DNA from: an uncultured Bacteroidales bacterium
GTDB taxonomy: Bacteria > Bacteroidota > Bacteroidia > Bacteroidales > Muribaculaceae
Reading direction: 5' to 3'
Assembly (NCBI GenBank): GCA_947175585.1
Contig: CAMWNL010000046.1
Location: forward strand, 1-8,776
Length of the DNA: 8,776 nt
Numbering within the stretch: position 1 is the first letter of the stretch; each line of letters starts with the position of its first letter. The notes under the pieces are model-generated. The model was not told the origin of the DNA, searched no databases, and saw only the letters and a program-made list of their open reading frames with translations. Positions 5,575 through 8,776 of this stretch are shown here, in pieces. Made by a program: the position numbers and the translations under genes.

Positions 5575-7236
5575 TCATGCGAGACAGAGTATAGCTATCT
5601 GGACAAGAATTACTCGACTGAACATGCATAGCGGATAGACGGTGGCGTAGGCAACTGATGCTCTGTCGCCCGGCAAAGCCGTATTAGCGTAGTCCAAAGC
5701 CATCGGATTAGCCATAGATCCGCAGAGCATGCCGACGGTGGTGCTGAAATCCATCTTTAACCATTTGACAGTCATGAGACCTATTATCACCGTGGGCACA
5801 ACGGTGAGGATGGCTCCGATGCATACCCACAGCACACCCTCCGAGCGGAAAACCGTCTCAAAGAAATGAGCGCCTGAATCCAGACCGAGACACGCCAGAT
5901 ATAGCGAAAGACCGATCGCCCTGAGCATAAGATTGGCGCTGACAGTGGTGTATGTGACCAGATGAAGCTGAGGCCCGAAGCGCCCCACCAGTATACCCAT
6001 TATAATAGGGCCGCCGGCCAGACCGAGTCTCACGGGGAGGCTTATGCCCGGGAAGTGGAACGGTATCAGACCTAAAGCGACACCCAAAACGATGCCGATG
6101 AATACGGCAAAGAGATTAGGCTCGTCAAGGACGTTGACAGCATTTCCAATTATGGGTTCGATTTTGTCAAGAGCTTTACCCTCGCCTACGACGATAATTT
6201 TATCGCCAAGCCGGAGACGAAGGTCAGTTGTGGCCAGAAGGGGCACACCGCTGCGGTAGACGCGGCTTATGTTTACTCCATAAAGATTGCGCAGACGCAG
6301 TGACCCGAGAGTTTTACCATTAATCTGGCGGCGAGTGACGATGAATGGCTTTGAGACGAGCTGGCGGTCGACGGCATTCCAGTCGATGTCTTTTGCATTC
6401 CAGTCGGTTTTGTCCTGCTGACCGAAAACGATGTGAAGACCCTCGACATCGTCGGGCGAGCTTGTCACGAGCAGATGGTCGCCCATCTGGAGTTGAGTCG
6501 ATGAAGTCGGTATTGTCACCTCTCCGTCGCGCCACAGACGGGAGATTACAAAGTGACAGTTGGAAAAATGTGCGATCTCGGCTACGGTTTTACCCGGTAT
6601 GCCGGGGTTAGTCACCTTAAACTCTGTGATTTGTGGTTTAGGCACGTTATCTGAGGAATCATAGCAGACTTCATGAGGCTTAATAAATAGTTTTTGCATG
6701 AGTATGATGCTCAGTATGACACCGATAACGCCGAGGGGATATGTCACGGCACACCCGAGAGCCGGGGTGCTTCCGGGAATACCTAACTGCGAAAGTGTCT
6801 GCTGCACGGCACCCAGAGCCGGAGTGTTGGTGGTCGCTCCGCAGAAAAGACCCATCATGTCGGGAATGTTGACCGGGGTGACGAATGTAATGGCAACCGC
6901 GCAAAGCAGCGTTAAGACAGCCAGTCCCAGACCGATCAGGTTAAGGCGTACACCACCATGGGCAACGGAACTGAAGAAACCGGGTCCGACCTGCATGCCG
7001 AGTGAGTAAACAAATAAGACCAGTCCGAAATTCTCGGCATATTTAAGAATCTGGGGGTCTACAGCTATTCCGCAGTGTCCGGCAATAATGCCTACGAAGA
7101 AAACGAAAGTGACTCCAAGCGAGATGTTGAAAATTTTCAGCTTGCCAAGAGCCAGCCCGAATGCGCATATCAGAGAGAGTACGATTATGGCTTGAACAGC
7201 GCTTTGTTCAGATATGAGATTTTGTAACCATTCCAT
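5575..7236 (-). CDS. AspT/YidE-family membrane transporter with two TrkA-C (RCK_C) domains
   Basis: This 553-residue inner-membrane protein has a duplicated layout. The N-terminal membrane half (about 12-182) contains GATTNTPALGAVQQ (133-146). Two soluble TrkA-C-like domains follow: about 205-275 (ending GDHLLVTSSPDDV) and about 295-370 (GDKIIVVGEGKAL). The C-terminal membrane half (about 372-552) contains GSMANPMALDYANT (506-519), the counterpart of the first-half motif. This is the architecture of the AspT aspartate:alanine exchanger and YidE/YbjL families. Its substrate cannot be read from sequence; amino acid or dicarboxylate exchange is plausible but unproven. RCK_C domains usually bind small ligands, suggesting gating. 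It lies 94 bp after the PII-like gene and 131 bp before phosphofructokinase, with no clear terminator on either side. Confidence 0.9.
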   Translation of the reverse strand: MEWLQNLISEQSAVQAIIVLSLICAFGLALGKLKIFNISLGVTFVFFVGIIAGHCGIAVDPQILKYAENFGLVLFVYSLGMQVGPGFFSSVAHGGVRLNLIGLGLAVLTLLCAVAITFVTPVNIPDMMGLFCGATTNTPALGAVQQTLSQLGIPGSTPALGCAVTYPLGVIGVILSIILMQKLFIKPHEVCYDSSDNVPKPQITEFKVTNPGIPGKTVAEIAHFSNCHFVISRLWRDGEVTIPTSSTQLQMGDHLLVTSSPDDVEGLHIVFGQQDKTDWNAKDIDWNAVDRQLVSKPFIVTRRQINGKTLGSLRLRNLYGVNISRVYRSGVPLLATTDLRLRLGDKIIVVGEGKALDKIEPIIGNAVNVLDEPNLFAVFIGIVLGVALGLIPFHFPGISLPVRLGLAGGPIIMGILVGRFGPQLHLVTYTTVSANLMLRAIGLSLYLACLGLDSGAHFFETVFRSEGVLWVCIGAILTVVPTVIIGLMTVKWLKMDFSTTVGMLCGSMANPMALDYANTALPGDRASVAYATVYPLCMFSRVILVQIAILCLA

Positions 7237-7330
7237 AACGATGTCATCTGTACCTATTATCGCATAGGCTAATGGATGTCAAGAGATATTTTTTATAAAT
7301 TAGTAAAAAACGGGTTGAGTAAACAAGACT

Positions 7331-7624
7331 TCAAATGGATTTCTCGATGTCCCACACGAAGGCCCGCAGACCGAGTTTAGGGCGCTCAGTGTCGAGACTC
7401 CTGAGCTTGTCGAGAAGATTGTCGACTCTATGATCCTCGACCATCGTAATGATTGCAGACGCTAATGACGGCCAAGCATGAGAACCGTAGTGAGGTTCTC
7501 CGTCGCGCGACCCACGGCCTGACACTTGAGGCCAGGCCGTGAATCCACGGCAGTTATTGCGTTCGAGTATGTCGACTATATGATCGTAGTGAGCTTGATC
7601 AAAAGTGATTAAAACTGACTTCAT
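7331..7624 (-). CDS. small PII-like protein coupled to the RND pump
   Basis: This 97-residue protein starts MKSVLITFDQAHYDHIVDIL and has the PII-type ferredoxin-like pattern: strand, helix, strand (about 24-34), a glycine-rich loop SGRGSRDGEPHYGSHAWP (35-52) in the place of the T-loop, strand AIITMVED (57-64), helix VDNLLDKLRSLD, and final strand RAFVWDIEKS. Its ATG overlaps the TGA of the RND gene (ATGA, 7624-7621), so translation is probably coupled. PII-like proteins, such as the DUF3240 type next to metal-efflux RND genes, are known beside pumps in other bacteria. I infer a sensor or regulator of this pump, with ligand unknown. The canonical PII uridylylation-loop sequence is not recognisable. 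Assignment to the superfamily is by pattern and needs a structure prediction to confirm. Confidence 0.8.
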   Translation of the reverse strand: MKSVLITFDQAHYDHIVDILERNNCRGFTAWPQVSGRGSRDGEPHYGSHAWPSLASAIITMVEDHRVDNLLDKLRSLDTERPKLGLRAFVWDIEKSI

Positions 7625-8776
7625 TTTTTCAGGGATTTATGAAATTTACGACGAGAGTTGCGGATGCCGTTATGGGCGAATACGCAGTAAAGTACCGGCA
7701 CAAAGAGGAGAGTGAGGATGGTTGAGAATGTTAGACCTCCGATTACGGCTGTGCCCATCGGACGCCACATTTCGGCACCCTGACCGCTACCGACAGCCAT
7801 CGGTACCATACCGAGAATCGTTGTCAGGGTGGTCATGATAACCGGTCGCAGGCGCGACATGCCGCCGTCGATCACAGCATGTCTGATCGACATGCCTCTT
7901 TCGCGGTTAAGAGATATGTAGTCGATGAGGACAATACCGTTTTTCACAACGATACCGATAAGCATGATCGCACCGATCATTGACATCACGTTGAGTGAGT
8001 GGCCGGTGAGGAAGAGGATGATGAACACACCTGAGAATGCAAACAGCAATGACGTCATGATGATAGCCGGATAAGTATAGCTTTCAAACTGAGCCGCCAT
8101 AACTATGTAAACCAGGATAATTATGAGGACGGCGAGCATAAGGAGGTCGCGGAACGAATCCTGCTGATCCTCGAAATTACCGGCAAGCTGGATGGAGACA
8201 CCCTGAGGGATATCCATCTTTTCAATGGCCTGCTGAGCCTTGACCACGACCTCACTCATCGGAACGTCCTGCACGACAGTGTTGACGGTGATGATGCGCT
8301 CACGGTCTTTACGCTCGATGGTCGGCGGAGTAAAACGCTCGACAACCTTGCCGACGTCACGCACTCGCACGGCGTTGCCGGCAGAGTTGTAAATCAAGAT
8401 GTTCTCGATATCGTCAATAGATGTGCGGTGATCCGGGTCATAGAGCACTTTTATGTCATACTCCTCGCCGTCCTCGCGGAAGCGCGAAGCAGTTGAGCCG
8501 TTGATGCGGTTGCGGAGATAAGTTGCCGCGGTCTGGAGATTCAAACCGTAGATCGCCAGTTTTTCACGGTCGAAGTCTACCTGATATTCCGGCTGGTAGT
8601 CAGAACGCGAGATATTGACGTCGGCGGTGCCCGGTATTTCTTCGAGGGCACGTTTGAGCTGTTGAGCAACAGAGTCTGTCTCGGAGAAATTATAACCATA
8701 GATTTCAAAGTCGATAGACGCCTGGCCACCCATGCCGCCCATGTTGCCGCCCACTTTTACCTGAGCTTTCTTATAC
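7621..8776 (-). CDS. RND efflux pump inner-membrane permease (C-terminal part, cut by window edge)
   Basis: The reading frame is open to the window edge (the last residues seen there read YKKAQVKVGGN), so the true start lies outside. About 384 of roughly 1,000-1,050 residues are visible. The fragment begins in the second periplasmic domain, just before a Gly/Met-rich stretch GGNMGGMGGQ, and contains pore-domain sequence (ALEEIPGTADVN, REDGEEYDIKV, VRVRDVGKV). It ends with five hydrophobic segments corresponding to TM8-TM12. GIVVKNGIVLIDYI and LRPVIMTTLTTILGMVPMA are hallmarks of the AcrB/HAE1 multidrug and related RND pumps. The protein works as a proton-driven trimer with a periplasmic adaptor and an outer-membrane channel, whose genes would be expected upstream, outside the window. 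The C-terminus NSRRKFHKSLKK is cytoplasmic and basic. Drug versus other substrates cannot be told from this fragment. Confidence 0.95.
   Translation of the reverse strand, partial: YKKAQVKVGGNMGGMGGQASIDFEIYGYNFSETDSVAQQLKRALEEIPGTADVNISRSDYQPEYQVDFDREKLAIYGLNLQTAATYLRNRINGSTASRFREDGEEYDIKVLYDPDHRTSIDDIENILIYNSAGNAVRVRDVGKVVERFTPPTIERKDRERIITVNTVVQDVPMSEVVVKAQQAIEKMDIPQGVSIQLAGNFEDQQDSFRDLLMLAVLIIILVYIVMAAQFESYTYPAIIMTSLLFAFSGVFIILFLTGHSLNVMSMIGAIMLIGIVVKNGIVLIDYISLNRERGMSIRHAVIDGGMSRLRPVIMTTLTTILGMVPMAVGSGQGAEMWRPMGTAVIGGLTFSTILTLLFVPVLYCVFAHNGIRNSRRKFHKSLKK

Noticed and set aside
7249..7278. On the minus strand TTGACA is followed 15 bp later by GATAAT, resembling an E. coli sigma-70 promoter for the AspT-type transporter.
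   Set aside because: The spacing is short, and the other promoters here follow the Bacteroidota -33/-7 pattern, so an E. coli-like match is probably chance. No TAnnTTTG box was found in the same spacer.
1..8776. CRISPR arrays, tRNA or rRNA genes, insertion sequences and phage genes.
   Set aside because: No regularly spaced repeats, no tRNA-like cloverleaf, no transposase or integrase motifs and no phage structural genes were seen on reading both strands.

Overview
The window looks like chromosomal DNA from a member of the Bacteroidales (phylum Bacteroidota), possibly of the Muribaculaceae type. The evidence is a pyrophosphate-dependent phosphofructokinase close to a class II aldolase, Bacteroidota-style promoters (-7 box TAnnTTTG, in one case with a TTTG box 20 bp upstream), few Shine-Dalgarno sequences, and TonB C-terminal domains carrying the Bacteroidota-type FPGG motif. 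All eight genes I support are on the minus strand, so transcription runs from high to low coordinates. The family placement is an inference.

In transcription order: (1) 8776-7621, the C-terminal part of an RND efflux pump, cut by the window edge; its stop codon overlaps the start of (2) a 97-residue PII-like protein (7624-7331). (3) 7236-5575, an AspT/YidE-family membrane transporter with two TrkA-C domains. (4) 5443-3794, pyrophosphate-fructose-6-phosphate phosphotransferase, with its own promoter and a strong terminator. (5) 3560-2751, a secreted protein of unknown function, ending in a second, nearly identical copy of that terminator. (6-8) 2546-584, an apparent operon: a short exported TonB_C-domain protein, a PflA-like radical SAM enzyme, and a second TonB_C-domain protein with an unusual cysteine-rich N-terminus whose start lies inside the radical SAM gene. 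(9) 450-1, the N-terminal 150 residues of class II fructose-bisphosphate aldolase, cut by the other window edge.

The outer genes are ordinary metabolism and transport in moderately GC-rich DNA. Phosphofructokinase makes fructose-1,6-bisphosphate and aldolase cleaves it, so two consecutive glycolytic steps are separated by a visibly AT-richer block (about 450-3710) that looks accessory. The most interesting part is the three-gene radical SAM/TonB-like block. It has no glycyl-radical enzyme beside it to explain the PflA-like activase, and it has a partner protein with a conserved-looking Cys cluster, a hydrophobic helix and a possible lipobox. This suggests, without proving, that the radical SAM enzyme acts on that partner. 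A second point of interest is the about 1-kb gene cassette bounded by two copies of a 70-bp terminator repeat.
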